Below, one piece after another: positions 1 through 10,067 of a stretch of 64,000 bases of DNA (within the stretch, counting starts at the first letter, position 1; the number at the start of each line of letters is the position of its first letter). The stretch is taken from positions 1-64,000 of the forward strand of contig CALFXE010000242.1 of the NCBI GenBank assembly GCA_937927845.1. The letters are read 5' to 3'. A program made the translations under genes and the position numbers. The stretch comes from an uncultured Paludibacter sp. (GTDB lineage: Bacteria; Bacteroidota; Bacteroidia; Bacteroidales; Paludibacteraceae). The notes under the pieces were generated by a model, which saw nothing but the letters and a program-made list of their open reading frames with translations, had not been told where the DNA came from and did not search any database.

Positions 1-56
1 GTGATTAGTGATTGGTGATTAGTGATTGGTGATTGGTGATTGGTGATTGGTGATTG
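1..56. repeat. Tandem GTGATTR heptamers
   Basis: Eight back-to-back copies of a 7-base unit GTGATT followed by A or G; copies 1 and 3 end in A, the rest in G. The array touches the window edge and may extend further left. No open frame or promoter is associated with it. It is a simple sequence repeat and not a CRISPR array, since there are no spacers. Confidence 0.9.
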
Positions 57-135
57 GTATGTATAGACTATAGACCACCTTTCATATCTCCACTGCCCCG
101 ACCTTGACCGAAGCGGGCGCAGTCTTGCTTTTTTG

Positions 136-161
136 TTTCTTTTTGAGCAAGCAAAAAGAAA
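136..161. repeat. 10-bp palindrome in intergenic DNA
   Basis: TTTCTTTTTG at 136-145 pairs perfectly with CAAAAAGAAA at 152-161 around a 6-base loop. It lies in the 250-base gene-free stretch at the left edge, between the heptamer array and the terminator at 196. I see no gene between 1 and 250. Confidence 0.6.
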
Positions 162-195
162 GTAGAAGAAGTTTTTTTCGTTTTTTTGTTAAACG

Positions 196-236
196 AAAGC
201 CAACTAAATCATTACAATATAGTTGGCTTTTTTTGT
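196..236. terminator. Intrinsic terminator (rightward T-run; may serve floA too)
   Basis: AAAGCCAACT at 196-205 pairs with AGTTGGCTTT at 221-230, a 10-bp perfect stem with a 15-base loop, followed on the + strand by a run of T. The hairpin also lies just past the stop of the leftward floA gene, where the T-tract is weaker (GCTTTCGTTT). It probably insulates both sides. Confidence 0.7.
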
Positions 237-250
237 GTTTTTCGAGGATT

Positions 251-1237
251 CTACTTAATCCCCTTGCTCCCCTTGTCTGATGCAGGTTTTGCTATATTTT
301 CGCGCATTGAAGTGTCTGCCTCAATGTTCTTCATTTTATAGTAATCCATGATACCTAAATTACCGGTTCTGAAAGCTTCAGCCATTGCTTTGGGAACTTC
401 TGCTTCTGCCTCAATAACTTTTGCTCTTTGTTCTTGGGTTTTAGCTTTCATTTCTTGCTCTAATGCTATAGCCATAGCACGTCTCTCTTCAGCTTTAGCT
501 TGTGCAATGTTTTTATCAGCTTCAGCCTGATCCATTTGAAGTTGTGCACCGATATTCTTACCAACATCAATATCTGCAATATCAATAGAAAGAATTTCAA
601 AAGCTGTTCCTGCATCTAACCCTTTCTTTAATACTAATTTAGAGATAGAGTCGGGGTTTTCTAATACTGATTTATGTGATTCGGAAGAACCTATTGATGA
701 AACAATACCTTCACCTACACGAGCTAAAATGGTTTCTTCACCAGCTCCCCCTACTAATTGTTTGATGTTTGCCCTTACTGTTACACGAGCTTTTGCGATT
801 AACTGTATACCATCTTTTGCAACGGCAGTTACCGGTGGTGTGTCAATAACTTTTGGGTTTACCGACATCTGAACAGCTTGAAATACATCACGTCCTGCAA
901 GGTCGATTGCTGTCGCCATTTTGAATGTAAGGTCGATATTTGCTTTTGATGCAGAAACTAATGCATGAACAACGCGCTCAATATGTCCGCCTGCTAAATA
1001 ATGTGCTTCCAATCCATCACGTGAAATTTCTTTTAAATCAGCTTTGTGAGCTTCAATCATACATGCTACAATCGTGTGTGGTGGCACCTTTCTGATGCGC
1101 ATTAAAAATAATTGTATCAATGAGATGCTAACTCCTGATACTTTTGCTGATAACCATAATAAAAATGGTACATAATAAAAGAATATAAGGATAAGAACTC
1201 CTAATAAACCAAATCCGATAATTTCAAAAATATTCAT
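251..1237 (-). CDS. floA: Flotillin-like protein FloA (SPFH family)
   Basis: A 328-residue protein of the length and layout of bacterial FloA/YqfA. A hydrophobic segment at about residues 4-27 anchors it in the cytoplasmic membrane, a flotillin/SPFH region follows (about 30-220), then an Ala/Glu/Lys-rich coiled coil (about 235-290) and a short polar tail. In other bacteria FloA oligomerises into functional membrane microdomains that scaffold signalling and secretion proteins. It is the first of the leftward group after the NfeD-like gene, 30 bases downstream of it, and floA-nfeD pairing is a known conserved arrangement, which supports both calls. Stop is TAG. Confidence is high from length, SPFH-like core and partner. 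Confidence 0.93.
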   Translation of the reverse strand: MNIFEIIGFGLLGVLILIFFYYVPFLLWLSAKVSGVSISLIQLFLMRIRKVPPHTIVACMIEAHKADLKEISRDGLEAHYLAGGHIERVVHALVSASKANIDLTFKMATAIDLAGRDVFQAVQMSVNPKVIDTPPVTAVAKDGIQLIAKARVTVRANIKQLVGGAGEETILARVGEGIVSSIGSSESHKSVLENPDSISKLVLKKGLDAGTAFEILSIDIADIDVGKNIGAQLQMDQAEADKNIAQAKAEERRAMAIALEQEMKAKTQEQRAKVIEAEAEVPKAMAEAFRTGNLGIMDYYKMKNIEADTSMRENIAKPASDKGSKGIK

Positions 1238-1267
1238 AACTCTTTGTTTTAAATTATAATTTTAAGT

Positions 1268-1747
1268 TTAATTTTTATCTAATGTTTTTCTCTCTACAAG
1301 TACGTTGGTCGACTGTACCTTTATAATTACTACTTCTTCATCTTGATCTATAAAATCATCTAAAGCCTTTGCCTCTACAATCTGACCGTTAACTATAATC
1401 TTACCCATAGGTGCAAGTCGCGAACTGGTTATTCCTGTGTCTCCAACTTGTAATGTAATTCCTTCTAAAGGATCGTTTTTACTGTCTATATCAGTTTTAA
1501 GAGACATTTTATCTAAAGCTTTCGACCTGACGAAAATAAATATTGCAATTCCCATCATTACAAATGCTGCAAACATCGTTATTCTTCCGGCTTCAGGACC
1601 GATAAACGAAAAAGCATAATAGACTGCACCACCCATAAATAATAGTCCCGCTATACCTGATATAGATATTCCTGGAATTAAAAATATTTCAATTAAAAGC
1701 AGAGCAATGGCAATTACTAATAAAATAAATACAACAGCTATTTCCAT
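1268..1747 (-). CDS. NfeD-like membrane protein
   Basis: A 159-residue short-form NfeD protein. Three hydrophobic segments (about residues 5-25, 30-50 and 57-76) are followed by a soluble C-terminal domain (about 95-155) of the OB-fold type containing the hallmark alternation of Gly and hydrophobics ('GDTGITSSRLAPMGKI'). Short NfeD proteins partner with flotillins such as FloA; the gene is immediately upstream of floA, so co-transcription is likely. The serine-protease domain of long NfeD forms is absent. Function in the microdomain is not known in detail. Confidence 0.88.
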   Translation of the reverse strand: MEIAVVFILLVIAIALLLIEIFLIPGISISGIAGLLFMGGAVYYAFSFIGPEAGRITMFAAFVMMGIAIFIFVRSKALDKMSLKTDIDSKNDPLEGITLQVGDTGITSSRLAPMGKIIVNGQIVEAKALDDFIDQDEEVVIIKVQSTNVLVERKTLDKN

Positions 1748-1781
1748 GGTAATAAAAAATTTGTGTAAATATATTGATAAT

Positions 1782-3188
1782 TTATTGTATATCGTGTTGT
1801 TTTAAGTAATTTATTTCTAAATTTCTAATTTCTTTAACTTTTTCAGGAATTGTAACCTTCAATTTAAGAACATTTTTTTCAAGATTAATGATTTCTTCTT
1901 CAATCTCTTTTAATTCTTCAGGATCTTCCGAAACAGTGTATGAGTAACGTAGAGATTCTAATAAAGATTCTTTTTCAGTAAGGTTTTCATTCATTTTAAA
2001 CCATTCATTCCATAAATTTTGAGCAGTATAACTCCTAAACTGATTACTGTTAGTGTATGTAATTGTATCATTTATTTGAAATGATATGCTTTGATTCTTA
2101 ATTGTTTCTACCGGACTTTTAAAATCTTCTTCTGTATATACAATTTTTTGCTTGACTTTTTTGAACTTTTTCAATTGAGCATATTCGATTAACAGCTCTG
2201 TGTCATCCGTGTTTATATATTTTTTGTTTTCGTTGTATTTAAATCGATATACAATTACTTTATCAGTCGGTTGGTAGCGATCGGATACAAACCATCCTAT
2301 ACCTTGAATTTCATCTATAACCATTAAATAATCGTTGTATATCGAGTTGAAAGGCATTCCAACATTATCGGGTAAAAGATAATCATTAGTATTCGGATTA
2401 AAACGAGTCATAAAAATATCATATCCCCCAATGGAGTTGTGATTTGTAGAAGCAAAGTATAGAGTAACACCATCTAACATTAAAAATGGATAGTTTTCAT
2501 CCGCTTTTGAATTTATGTTTTTTGAAATAGGCTCTGCATGCGACCAATCTTCTAATAATTTATCAGCAGTGAAGATATCGATATTATTTCCGACTATATC
2601 AGCATATATCTTTCTATCACCACGTTGTGTTACAAAAGAGAATAAATCTACATATCTATTATTAATATTAGTCTTTTTGAACGAAATAGATCCTTCATCT
2701 TTGCTTAATTTATATAAAGGAAAGAAATCATTCTTATTCACTGATGTACTGTCGATTATCTCAATTTCTTCAACGCGATTGATTAATCTGCTTGCTATTT
2801 GAGAACGCTGTAATTTATCATTTACATCTTTAAGAAATACTTGATTGACTGTCGAACTTGCAGCATATGACTGAAAAAACTCAATTGCTTCGGTAAATTT
2901 GTAGCTATAAAAATATGAATCCGCTAAATAATAATCTCGCAAAGGATATTTTGTGCCGCTCTTTAAAAAGTGCTTGATGGCAGTTTCATAATCCTGTACT
3001 TCATAACAACATCTTGCATATCTGTAGTTATTTAAGGCGTCATTGGGCTTCTTTACCAATAGAGCAAAATAAATATGACCTGCTTCAACATATTTTTTAG
3101 AATTAAAAAGAGCTTCTGCTTCGGAAGATGATTGAGCAAAAGCTATAAAATAGATAAATAAAGAAAGAAATAAAAATCGAATTCTCAT
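1782..3188 (-). CDS. Secreted TPR and PD40-repeat protein
   Basis: A 468-residue protein with an N-terminal signal peptide (hydrophobic residues 5-19, then an S/A-rich cleavage region). Tetratricopeptide-like helices occupy roughly 20-130 ('YRYARCCYEVQDYETAIKHF'). The middle part (about 200-330) shows WD40-like beta-propeller (PD40) motifs such as 'ENYPFLMLDGVTLYFASTNH' and 'GGYDIFMTRFN', as in Bacteroidetes periplasmic TPR/OmpA-type proteins, but no OmpA domain is present. The C-terminus (about 400-460) is a coiled coil. It is probably periplasmic or envelope-associated with a protein-binding role; specific function unknown. It lies 34 bases upstream of the nfeD-floA pair on the same strand. 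Confidence 0.7.
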   Translation of the reverse strand: MRIRFLFLSLFIYFIAFAQSSSEAEALFNSKKYVEAGHIYFALLVKKPNDALNNYRYARCCYEVQDYETAIKHFLKSGTKYPLRDYYLADSYFYSYKFTEAIEFFQSYAASSTVNQVFLKDVNDKLQRSQIASRLINRVEEIEIIDSTSVNKNDFFPLYKLSKDEGSISFKKTNINNRYVDLFSFVTQRGDRKIYADIVGNNIDIFTADKLLEDWSHAEPISKNINSKADENYPFLMLDGVTLYFASTNHNSIGGYDIFMTRFNPNTNDYLLPDNVGMPFNSIYNDYLMVIDEIQGIGWFVSDRYQPTDKVIVYRFKYNENKKYINTDDTELLIEYAQLKKFKKVKQKIVYTEEDFKSPVETIKNQSISFQINDTITYTNSNQFRSYTAQNLWNEWFKMNENLTEKESLLESLRYSYTVSEDPEELKEIEEEIINLEKNVLKLKVTIPEKVKEIRNLEINYLKQHDIQ

Positions 3189-3331
3189 GTGTAAAATTAA
3201 AATTGCTAAACCTTTTACAAAAATACACTTTTTATAGCTAAAACATTGAAATTTAATTTTAATTTTGTCATGTTTTTAATTAAAAACGAACCAATAGCCT
3301 TTTTTGATGTTTTATTTATTAGTAAATCGAT

Positions 3332-4255
3332 ATGAAAATGAACGATAAAAAAGAAGTTAAACACAGCCACAGCCACACTCATTCTCATAATTATGATAGT
3401 GAGAAAAATATAGGTTTTGCTTTTTGGATGAATATTAGTTTTGCTATTATTGAGGTTATAGGTGGACTTATTACCAATAGTGTCGCTATTTTATCTGATG
3501 CAGTACATGATTTTGGTGATAGTATTTCACTTGGATTAGCGTGGTACTTTCAGCGATTATCAAAAAAAGGCAGCGATGAAAAATATTCATATGGTTACAA
3601 AAGATTTTCTTTGTTAGGTGCTATAATAAATTCTGTAGTTTTGCTTGTTGGTAGTATCTTAATACTTTCTGAAACTATTCCGAGAATAATTAATCCTCAA
3701 GAGACTAATATTAAAGGTATGTTTATTCTTTCAATATTTGGTGTTATTGTGAATGGAGCAGCTATATTAAGACTTAGAAAAGGTAATACTCTGAATGAAA
3801 GAGTTGTTTCTTTACATATGATGGAAGATGTATTGGGTTGGCTGGCAATTTTTATCGGAACCATCATAATGTATTTCTTTGATGCTCCTATAATTGACCC
3901 TATTATGTCTGTTTTGATTTCATTCTATATCCTATTTAATGTGTTTAAGAATATAAAGCTCAGTATGAGGGTGATATTGCAAGGTACTCCTGTAGATATT
4001 GATATTGACGAAATAAAAAAGGCTATAACTGAAATGGAAAATGTTGAATCTGTACATGATTTCCACTCGTGGTCGGTTGATGGAAACTATAATATTGCTA
4101 CTACACATGTTGTTTTAAAACAAAATATACCTATGGACGAGACTTCCATTCTGAAAGAAACTATAAGAGATAAACTAAAGCAGCTTAATATCCAGCATGT
4201 TACTATCGAACTCGAAACGATAGGCGAAGAATGTATATTTGAAGAATGTATCTGA
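3332..4255 (+). CDS. Cation diffusion facilitator, CzcD/ZitB-like
   Basis: A 307-residue cation efflux protein. The N-terminus is His-rich ('HSHSHTHSHN', residues 11-20), typical of Zn-binding tails. Six hydrophobic segments follow, with metal-site motifs 'SDAVHDFGD' in the second and 'HMMEDVLGW' in the fifth, the HxxxD pairs expected of Zn/Co/Cd-H+ antiporters. A cytoplasmic ferredoxin-like domain (about 215-295) contains 'VHDFHSWSVDG'. It should export divalent metal from the cytoplasm. A second ATG lies two codons in. The next gene is another CDF protein starting 13 bases later, so the two are probably one transcript. Confidence 0.92.
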   Translation: MKMNDKKEVKHSHSHTHSHNYDSEKNIGFAFWMNISFAIIEVIGGLITNSVAILSDAVHDFGDSISLGLAWYFQRLSKKGSDEKYSYGYKRFSLLGAIINSVVLLVGSILILSETIPRIINPQETNIKGMFILSIFGVIVNGAAILRLRKGNTLNERVVSLHMMEDVLGWLAIFIGTIIMYFFDAPIIDPIMSVLISFYILFNVFKNIKLSMRVILQGTPVDIDIDEIKKAITEMENVESVHDFHSWSVDGNYNIATTHVVLKQNIPMDETSILKETIRDKLKQLNIQHVTIELETIGEECIFEECI

Positions 4256-4268
4256 TATCTTAATAATA

Positions 4269-5159
4269 ATGGAAAGAGTAAAAGAGGCAAAGAAGGTTAC
4301 TTGGATTGGTTTTGTTGTTAATTTCATTTTGACAGCTTTTAAAATTGTTGCCGGTATAACAGGTAAAAGTACGGCTATGATTGCTGATGGCGTTCATTCT
4401 CTATCAGACTTTGTAACGGATGTTCTTGTTATTTTATTTATGGGTATATCCGGTAAGGATAAGGACCAAGATCATAGGTATGGTCACGGAAAATATGAGA
4501 CTTTTGCCACCTTATTAATCAGTTTGGCACTTCTTGTTGTTGCAGTTGGAATTTTCTGGAGTGGTGCAACTAAAGTTATACAAGTGTTCGTAGGAGTTGT
4601 GCTTGAACAACCATCATATATAGCTTTGTGGGCAGCAATTATATCCGTAATATCTAAAGAGATACTGTACCGTTACACTAAAAAAGTTGGTGGTAAGATA
4701 GATAGCAATGCAGTTATAGCAAACGCATGGCATCATCGTTCTGATGCTTTCTCATCAATTGGAACGACATTAGGTATTACCGGAGCTATATTTTTAGGAG
4801 AACAATGGCGTATTTTAGACCCGATTGCGGGTTTGATAGTAAGTTTTTTCATTGCTAAAGTTGCAATACAGCTTGGTATGCCAAGTGTTCATGAATTACT
4901 TGAAAGATCCTTGCCTCAAGAGACCGAGGATATTATAATCGAACTTATTAATTCACACCCCGACGTAATATTTCACCATAACTTAAAAACCCGAAAGATA
5001 GGTAATATCTATGCAATTGATGTTCATATCAAGTTAGATAAGAATATCAGCTTTGTGAAGTCACATGATATTGCTACCGATATAGAGGTGCGTTTAAGGA
5101 AAAAGTTTGGTGAAAAGACCGTAACCAATATTCATACGGAACCTTATGTTGTAAGATGA
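4269..5159 (+). CDS. Cation diffusion facilitator, FieF-like
   Basis: A 296-residue CDF family transporter with six hydrophobic segments and metal motifs 'IADGVHSLSDFVTD' (TM2) and 'AWHHRSDAFSS' (TM5), the DxxxD/HxxxD arrangement of FieF/YiiP-type Zn/Fe exporters, plus a C-terminal cytoplasmic domain ending 'NIHTEPY'. The frame is open further upstream to a TTG at 4239 that overlaps the previous gene, but the ATG at 4269 gives the normal family N-terminus (MERVKEAKKVTW) and was chosen. Two different CDF subfamilies side by side suggest a metal-efflux operon of broadened range. Confidence 0.9.
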   Translation: MERVKEAKKVTWIGFVVNFILTAFKIVAGITGKSTAMIADGVHSLSDFVTDVLVILFMGISGKDKDQDHRYGHGKYETFATLLISLALLVVAVGIFWSGATKVIQVFVGVVLEQPSYIALWAAIISVISKEILYRYTKKVGGKIDSNAVIANAWHHRSDAFSSIGTTLGITGAIFLGEQWRILDPIAGLIVSFFIAKVAIQLGMPSVHELLERSLPQETEDIIIELINSHPDVIFHHNLKTRKIGNIYAIDVHIKLDKNISFVKSHDIATDIEVRLRKKFGEKTVTNIHTEPYVVR

Positions 5160-5198
5160 AAGTTTATAATCCGATAAAATTTTACTAAATATTTTACA

Positions 5199-5206
5199 TA
5201 TATTTG
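5199..5206 (+). promoter_or_regulatory. Predicted -7 element TATATTTG
   Basis: Exact match to the Bacteroidetes -7 consensus TAnnTTTG, about 48 bases before the chosen start of the regulator gene. No clear -33 TTTG is visible at the usual spacing, so this is a partial promoter match. Confidence 0.5.
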
Positions 5207-5253
5207 TGGTTGAATTTTATTTGACAATTCATACTCGTTCTAATACTCATAAC

Positions 5254-6855
5254 ATGCTTAAAACAAAAGTTATATTATTCTTATTATTCATTTCTGTATC
5301 TCTTTGTGCTACGAATAAGTTAGATTCTTTGTTTATAGAAATTGATGATGCAATTAAAAGAAGTGAATTCTATACACAACAGCGTGAAGACCGGATCTAC
5401 GATATAAAATCGGAAAGATTGAAAACGCCCAAAATGTCAGACAAACGCTACGAAAAAAACATGGAATTGTATCAAGAGTATAAATCGTTTATCTGTGACT
5501 CAGCTATTACATACTTAAACCATAATATCACACTTGGAAAAATTCTACACAATCCAAATTTTGAATATGAGAGTTCAATATTACTTGCAAGTTTATTAGG
5601 TTCTACAGCTATGTATTTGGAAGCTGCTGATTTACTGTCGACTATACCAGTGTCTAACCTGTCAAAAGAATTGCTTATCGATTATTATGTTGCCTCAAAT
5701 AATATTTATAGCGAATTGGCTCTATACACTTCAGATAAATCAGGTGTAGAGCGATATAGAAAAATTTCAGAAGCTTATAAAGATTCATTATATTCTGTTA
5801 TATCTTTTGACAGCGAATCGTATCTTATAATTAAGTTTAATGATATTTTGTATAATGGTTCAGTAAAAGAAGCAAGAAAAATCAGTGAATCATTATTATC
5901 AAAAGAAAAATTTGGAGAAGGGAGATATGCATTAATGGCATATTATCAAGCTCTTACGTATAAGCAAGAAGGGGATAGGGAAAATGAGAAGTATTATCTT
6001 GCATTATCGGCATTATCGGATATTTACACTGCAACAAAAGATCATGCTTCGTTATGGATGCTGGCTCAAATCCTTTTTGAAGAAGGTGATGATATTGAAC
6101 GTGCATACAATTATATAAGTTATTCATGGAGTGCTACAGCCTTCTACAACTCACAACTGCGTAACCGTCAGATTTCAGGTATTTTATCAATTATAGATAA
6201 AGCATATCAAGCAACTATTAAGCAACAAAACAAAAAGCTTCAGCTATATTTGGCAGCAATTAGTTTATTATCGTTTCTATTGTTTTTTGCGTTGATTTAT
6301 ATCTATAAGCAAATGAAACGATTATCTGTTGCCCGATTAAATTTACAGCGTGTTAACGGTCAGTTGAAAGTGCTGAATAAAGATTTATCAGAATCCAATC
6401 AAATCAAAGATGAGTACATCGGGCGATTTATTAATTTATCATCTTCATATATTGATAAGTTTGATTTATTCCGTAAGATGGTGAACAAAAACTTATCAAT
6501 AGGTAAAATAGATGAGTTAATTAAAATTACACGTTCGACCAAAACACTTGATGACAATCTCAAAGATCTTTACGATAATTTTGATAATGCCTTTTTACAG
6601 ATTTTCCCTGATTTTGTAGATAAATTTAATGCACTACTAAAAGAAGAGCATCATATTATCCCTAAAAACGAAGAAATACTAACAACAGAATTGAGAATAT
6701 TTGCACTTATACGTATAGGCATAGAAGACAGTTCGCAAATTGCCGACTTCTTGAGATATTCGGTAAATACAATATATAATTATCGCGCTAAAGTTAAAAA
6801 CTATGCTGCCGGTTCGCGTGATGAGTTTGAACATGACGTTAAAAAGATTAGATGA
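5254..6855 (+). CDS. DUF6377-type membrane regulator of the glycan locus
   Basis: A 533-residue protein. The ATG at 5254 gives a clean signal peptide (MLKTKVILFLLFISVSLCA); the frame is open to a GTG at 5206, which would spoil it. A TPR-like helical periplasmic region (about 60-320) precedes one transmembrane segment (about 329-352), a coiled coil (about 360-395) and a cytoplasmic C-terminal domain ending in a LuxR-like helix-turn-helix ('IADFLRYSVNTIYNYRAKVK'). This is the arrangement of Bacteroidetes regulators placed beside SusC/D pairs; it most likely senses a glycan fragment in the periplasm and activates the operon that starts 220 bases downstream. DUF number is from memory of the family and should be confirmed. 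Confidence 0.78.
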   Translation: MLKTKVILFLLFISVSLCATNKLDSLFIEIDDAIKRSEFYTQQREDRIYDIKSERLKTPKMSDKRYEKNMELYQEYKSFICDSAITYLNHNITLGKILHNPNFEYESSILLASLLGSTAMYLEAADLLSTIPVSNLSKELLIDYYVASNNIYSELALYTSDKSGVERYRKISEAYKDSLYSVISFDSESYLIIKFNDILYNGSVKEARKISESLLSKEKFGEGRYALMAYYQALTYKQEGDRENEKYYLALSALSDIYTATKDHASLWMLAQILFEEGDDIERAYNYISYSWSATAFYNSQLRNRQISGILSIIDKAYQATIKQQNKKLQLYLAAISLLSFLLFFALIYIYKQMKRLSVARLNLQRVNGQLKVLNKDLSESNQIKDEYIGRFINLSSSYIDKFDLFRKMVNKNLSIGKIDELIKITRSTKTLDDNLKDLYDNFDNAFLQIFPDFVDKFNALLKEEHHIIPKNEEILTTELRIFALIRIGIEDSSQIADFLRYSVNTIYNYRAKVKNYAAGSRDEFEHDVKKIR

Positions 6856-7030
6856 AGTTTGAATTTGACTGAGAAACAGGAAGAATTATACTTTTAAATC
6901 TATTTTTACATCCACTTTTTCATATCTACATTTGGAACTTAATGTGTTCATTATTAAATGAATATGTATACACAACCGGTTTACTATCCACTTTTTTATT
7001 TTTCACCGGATTATAGCATTTTATTTCATA

Positions 7031-7038
7031 TATCTTTG
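7031..7038 (+). promoter_or_regulatory. Predicted -7 element TATCTTTG before susC
   Basis: Exact TAnnTTTG match, leaving a leader of about 30-40 bases before the susC-like ATG at 7077. The -33 TTTG is not obvious, which fits a promoter that needs an activator such as the neighbouring regulator. Confidence 0.5.
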
Positions 7039-7076
7039 CTTCAAGAAAATCGATTATTAACTTTAAATTATATTTT

Positions 7077-10058
7077 ATGATGACAAAGGACAGATTTTAT
7101 GTTCTTAGAAGAAAACATAGGTTTCTTATTTTTTCGGTTGTTTTGTCTTTATTTGTAATTAATTCATTTGGACAAAAAGCAACAATTACAGGAACTATTG
7201 TTGATTCTCAAAATGAACCGCTTATTGGTGTGAGTGTAGTAATTAAAAATACGCACACAGGTACTATTTCAAATGTTGATGGACAATACAGTATTGAAGC
7301 TTCACCTTCTGATGTGTTGGTTTTCAGTTTTATGGGTTTTAAAAAGCATGAAATTTTAGTTGGTTCACAAAAAACTATTGCTGTTACCATGGAAGAAGAA
7401 GTAAATCTTTTAGAAGAGGTTATTGCAATAGGTTATGGAACGGCAAAGCGTAAGGATGTTACTACAGCGGTTTCAACAGTTTCTGCTAAGGATTTTGATG
7501 TTCGACCTATTGTCTCGGCAGGTCAGGCTATTCAAGGTAAAGCTGCCGGAGTCCAAGTAATACAACCTAACGGTGCGCCTGGTGGCGAGACTGTCATTCG
7601 AGTTCGTGGTACAACATCTTTCAATGGTAGTAGCGAGCCGCTTTATGTTGTAGATGGAGTGCCTGTGGATAATATCAATTTTCTTTCTCCAAACGACATC
7701 GACAATATCAATATCTTAAAAGATGCATCTTCAGCGGCAATATATGGATCGCGCGGTGCAAATGGTGTGGTTATTATCACTACAAAACAAGGTGTTCAGG
7801 GTGCCAAAATTACTTTTAATGCGCAACTTACAACGAAGAAAGTATCAAATCTTATTCAGTCCCTTAATGCTGTTCAATACAAAGAGTTAATGGAAGAAAT
7901 TCGTCCGGGTTCATCAATAATGATGGGTACAGATGACATTACGAATTGGAATAATGAAGTGTATCAGAATGGATTGCAACAGAGCTATCAAGTATCGGTT
8001 TCAAATAGCATGGATAAATTTAATTATTTTATTTCTGCCGGTTATTTAAATGAAAAAGGCGTGTTGCCTGCTGCATTTTTCAAACGTTATTCATTTCGTG
8101 CAAATCTATCGAATGAGATACGGAAATGGCTTACAATAGGTGCAAATATCTCATACTCAGATAATTCTAATAATGGTGTAACTACCGGTAGTGGTTCCAA
8201 TCGCGGTGGGGTAGTCCTTGCCTTGGTTAATTTACCTACCAGTCTGCCTGTTATTAATCCTGCAACTGATTTTTACACTCGTAGTTTTTATGGGCAAAAC
8301 ATTACCAACCCTGTAGAGGCAATGGAAAATGGGAAAGATGATATAACGCGTGAGAATCGTTTGCTTGCATCCGGTAATATGTTGGTAACCTTTTCTAAAG
8401 ATTTGAATTTCAAATCTACTTTTACTCTTGATAGAAGAAACGGACTTCAAACAGGCTTTAGTCCTGTGATTCACGTACCTGGAATTGACGAATACGGTAG
8501 TGCATGGGACAATCGCAATATGAATACGGTTTTGACTTGGGATAATGTATTGAATTATCAAAAAAGTTTTGATAAACATAGTGTAGAAGCTATGCTTGGT
8601 TCGTCATGGACTGATTCTGAATATTCAAATAGTTGGATAAATGGTTCTCATTTCAGAAGTAATGATATCAAAACATTGAATGCTGCTAATAAAATAGCAT
8701 GGAATAATACGGGTTCCGGTGGTTCTACTTGGGGTATAATGTCGTACTTCGGACGTGTATCATACAATTTTGATAGTAAATATCTACTTACTGCGAATAT
8801 TCGTGCTGATGGATCTTCACGCTTACATCCCGACCATCGTTGGGGTTATTTCCCTTCTGCATCGGCTGCATGGCGTATTTCTTCCGAAGAATTTATGCCC
8901 GATATTGATTGGCTCGATGATTTGAAACTTCGTGGTGGCTGGGGACAAACCGGTAACCAAGGTGGATTGGGTGATTATGCATATCTTGAAAGATATAGTC
9001 TTACTCGTCAAGAATGGTTTGCTACAGGACAGGAGAATGTGTTGCCGATTATTACTCCGGGAAATCTTCGTACAGAGGATTTAACTTGGGAAACCACTAC
9101 TCAATCCAATGTGGGTCTTGATATCACCGTATTGAAAAGCCGACTTAATATCATGTTGGATTATTATTACAAAGTAACTACAGATATGTTGCTTACCATC
9201 ACACTACCTGCAGGTAATATCAACAGTATTCAGCGTAATGGCGGCTTAATGAGAAATCAAGGATTCGAGTTTTCTGTAAATTCTATCAACATTACTAATC
9301 AAGATTTTGAATGGAGTTCTGACTTGAAAGTATCTTTGAATAGAAACAAATTAGTTTCCTTGGATTTAACCAAAATATATTATGCAGCAGCTACTTCTGA
9401 TGCTTTTCATGGTACACAAATCGTTAGAAATGAAGAAGGTAGACCATTAGGTGGTTTTTATGGATATATCAGTGATGGTGTTGATCCTGAAACCGGCGAG
9501 TTAATTTATCGTGATTTGAATGATGATAAGAAAATTACAGCTACCGACCGTACATACATAGGTGATCCGAATCCTGATTTTATTTATGGGTTTACAAACA
9601 CCTTGACTTGGAAAGGAATTTCATTAAATGTGTTTTTTCAAGGAACATATGGAAACGATATATTCAATGCCTCCCGTATAGAAACTGAAGGGATGAATGA
9701 TTTGAAAAATCAATCTACACGAGTTCTTGATCGTTGGAAGAGACCGGGTATGGTAACGACAATACCGAAAGCAAATTTCGATTTACAACCTTCATCATAT
9801 TTTGTTGAGGATGGTAGCTATCTTCGTTTGAAAGAGCTTACACTTTCGTATAATATTAATAATCATAAAATTAGAAAAGTTGGAATTTCACGTTTGCAAC
9901 CGTATTTTACGGCACAAAACCTTTTTACAATTACTAAATATATAGGCATGGATCCCGAAGTTAACCAATGGGGAGGTTCAAACTCTGTACAAGGAATCGA
10001 CTGGGGCACTTATCCTCAAGCAAGATCTTTTGTTTTCGGTTTAAATGTTGAATTCTAA
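7077..10058 (+). CDS. SusC-like TonB-dependent outer-membrane transporter
   Basis: A 993-residue SusC/RagA protein. After a signal sequence (about residues 12-33) comes a carboxypeptidase-D-like beta-sandwich (about 36-110; 'GTIVDSQNEPLIGVSVVIKN'), then a TonB-box/plug region ('EEVIAIGYGTAKRKDVTTAV', 'SSEPLYVVDGVPVDNINFLS') and a long beta-barrel ending in an aromatic residue (…GLNVEF). Such proteins import oligosaccharides through the outer membrane with energy from TonB-ExbBD, with SusD as the lid. It is the first gene of the glycan operon and is followed 9 bases later by the SusD partner, making the pairing certain. Confidence 0.97.
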   Translation: MMTKDRFYVLRRKHRFLIFSVVLSLFVINSFGQKATITGTIVDSQNEPLIGVSVVIKNTHTGTISNVDGQYSIEASPSDVLVFSFMGFKKHEILVGSQKTIAVTMEEEVNLLEEVIAIGYGTAKRKDVTTAVSTVSAKDFDVRPIVSAGQAIQGKAAGVQVIQPNGAPGGETVIRVRGTTSFNGSSEPLYVVDGVPVDNINFLSPNDIDNINILKDASSAAIYGSRGANGVVIITTKQGVQGAKITFNAQLTTKKVSNLIQSLNAVQYKELMEEIRPGSSIMMGTDDITNWNNEVYQNGLQQSYQVSVSNSMDKFNYFISAGYLNEKGVLPAAFFKRYSFRANLSNEIRKWLTIGANISYSDNSNNGVTTGSGSNRGGVVLALVNLPTSLPVINPATDFYTRSFYGQNITNPVEAMENGKDDITRENRLLASGNMLVTFSKDLNFKSTFTLDRRNGLQTGFSPVIHVPGIDEYGSAWDNRNMNTVLTWDNVLNYQKSFDKHSVEAMLGSSWTDSEYSNSWINGSHFRSNDIKTLNAANKIAWNNTGSGGSTWGIMSYFGRVSYNFDSKYLLTANIRADGSSRLHPDHRWGYFPSASAAWRISSEEFMPDIDWLDDLKLRGGWGQTGNQGGLGDYAYLERYSLTRQEWFATGQENVLPIITPGNLRTEDLTWETTTQSNVGLDITVLKSRLNIMLDYYYKVTTDMLLTITLPAGNINSIQRNGGLMRNQGFEFSVNSINITNQDFEWSSDLKVSLNRNKLVSLDLTKIYYAAATSDAFHGTQIVRNEEGRPLGGFYGYISDGVDPETGELIYRDLNDDKKITATDRTYIGDPNPDFIYGFTNTLTWKGISLNVFFQGTYGNDIFNASRIETEGMNDLKNQSTRVLDRWKRPGMVTTIPKANFDLQPSSYFVEDGSYLRLKELTLSYNINNHKIRKVGISRLQPYFTAQNLFTITKYIGMDPEVNQWGGSNSVQGIDWGTYPQARSFVFGLNVEF

Positions 10059-10067
10059 AAATATACG

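Noticed and set aside
1..56. CRISPR array
   Set aside because: Direct heptamers without spacers and no cas genes in the window.
4239..4268. TTG-extended start of the second cation transporter
   Set aside because: The extension overlaps the previous gene and adds residues not typical of the family; the ATG at 4269 gives the standard N-terminus.
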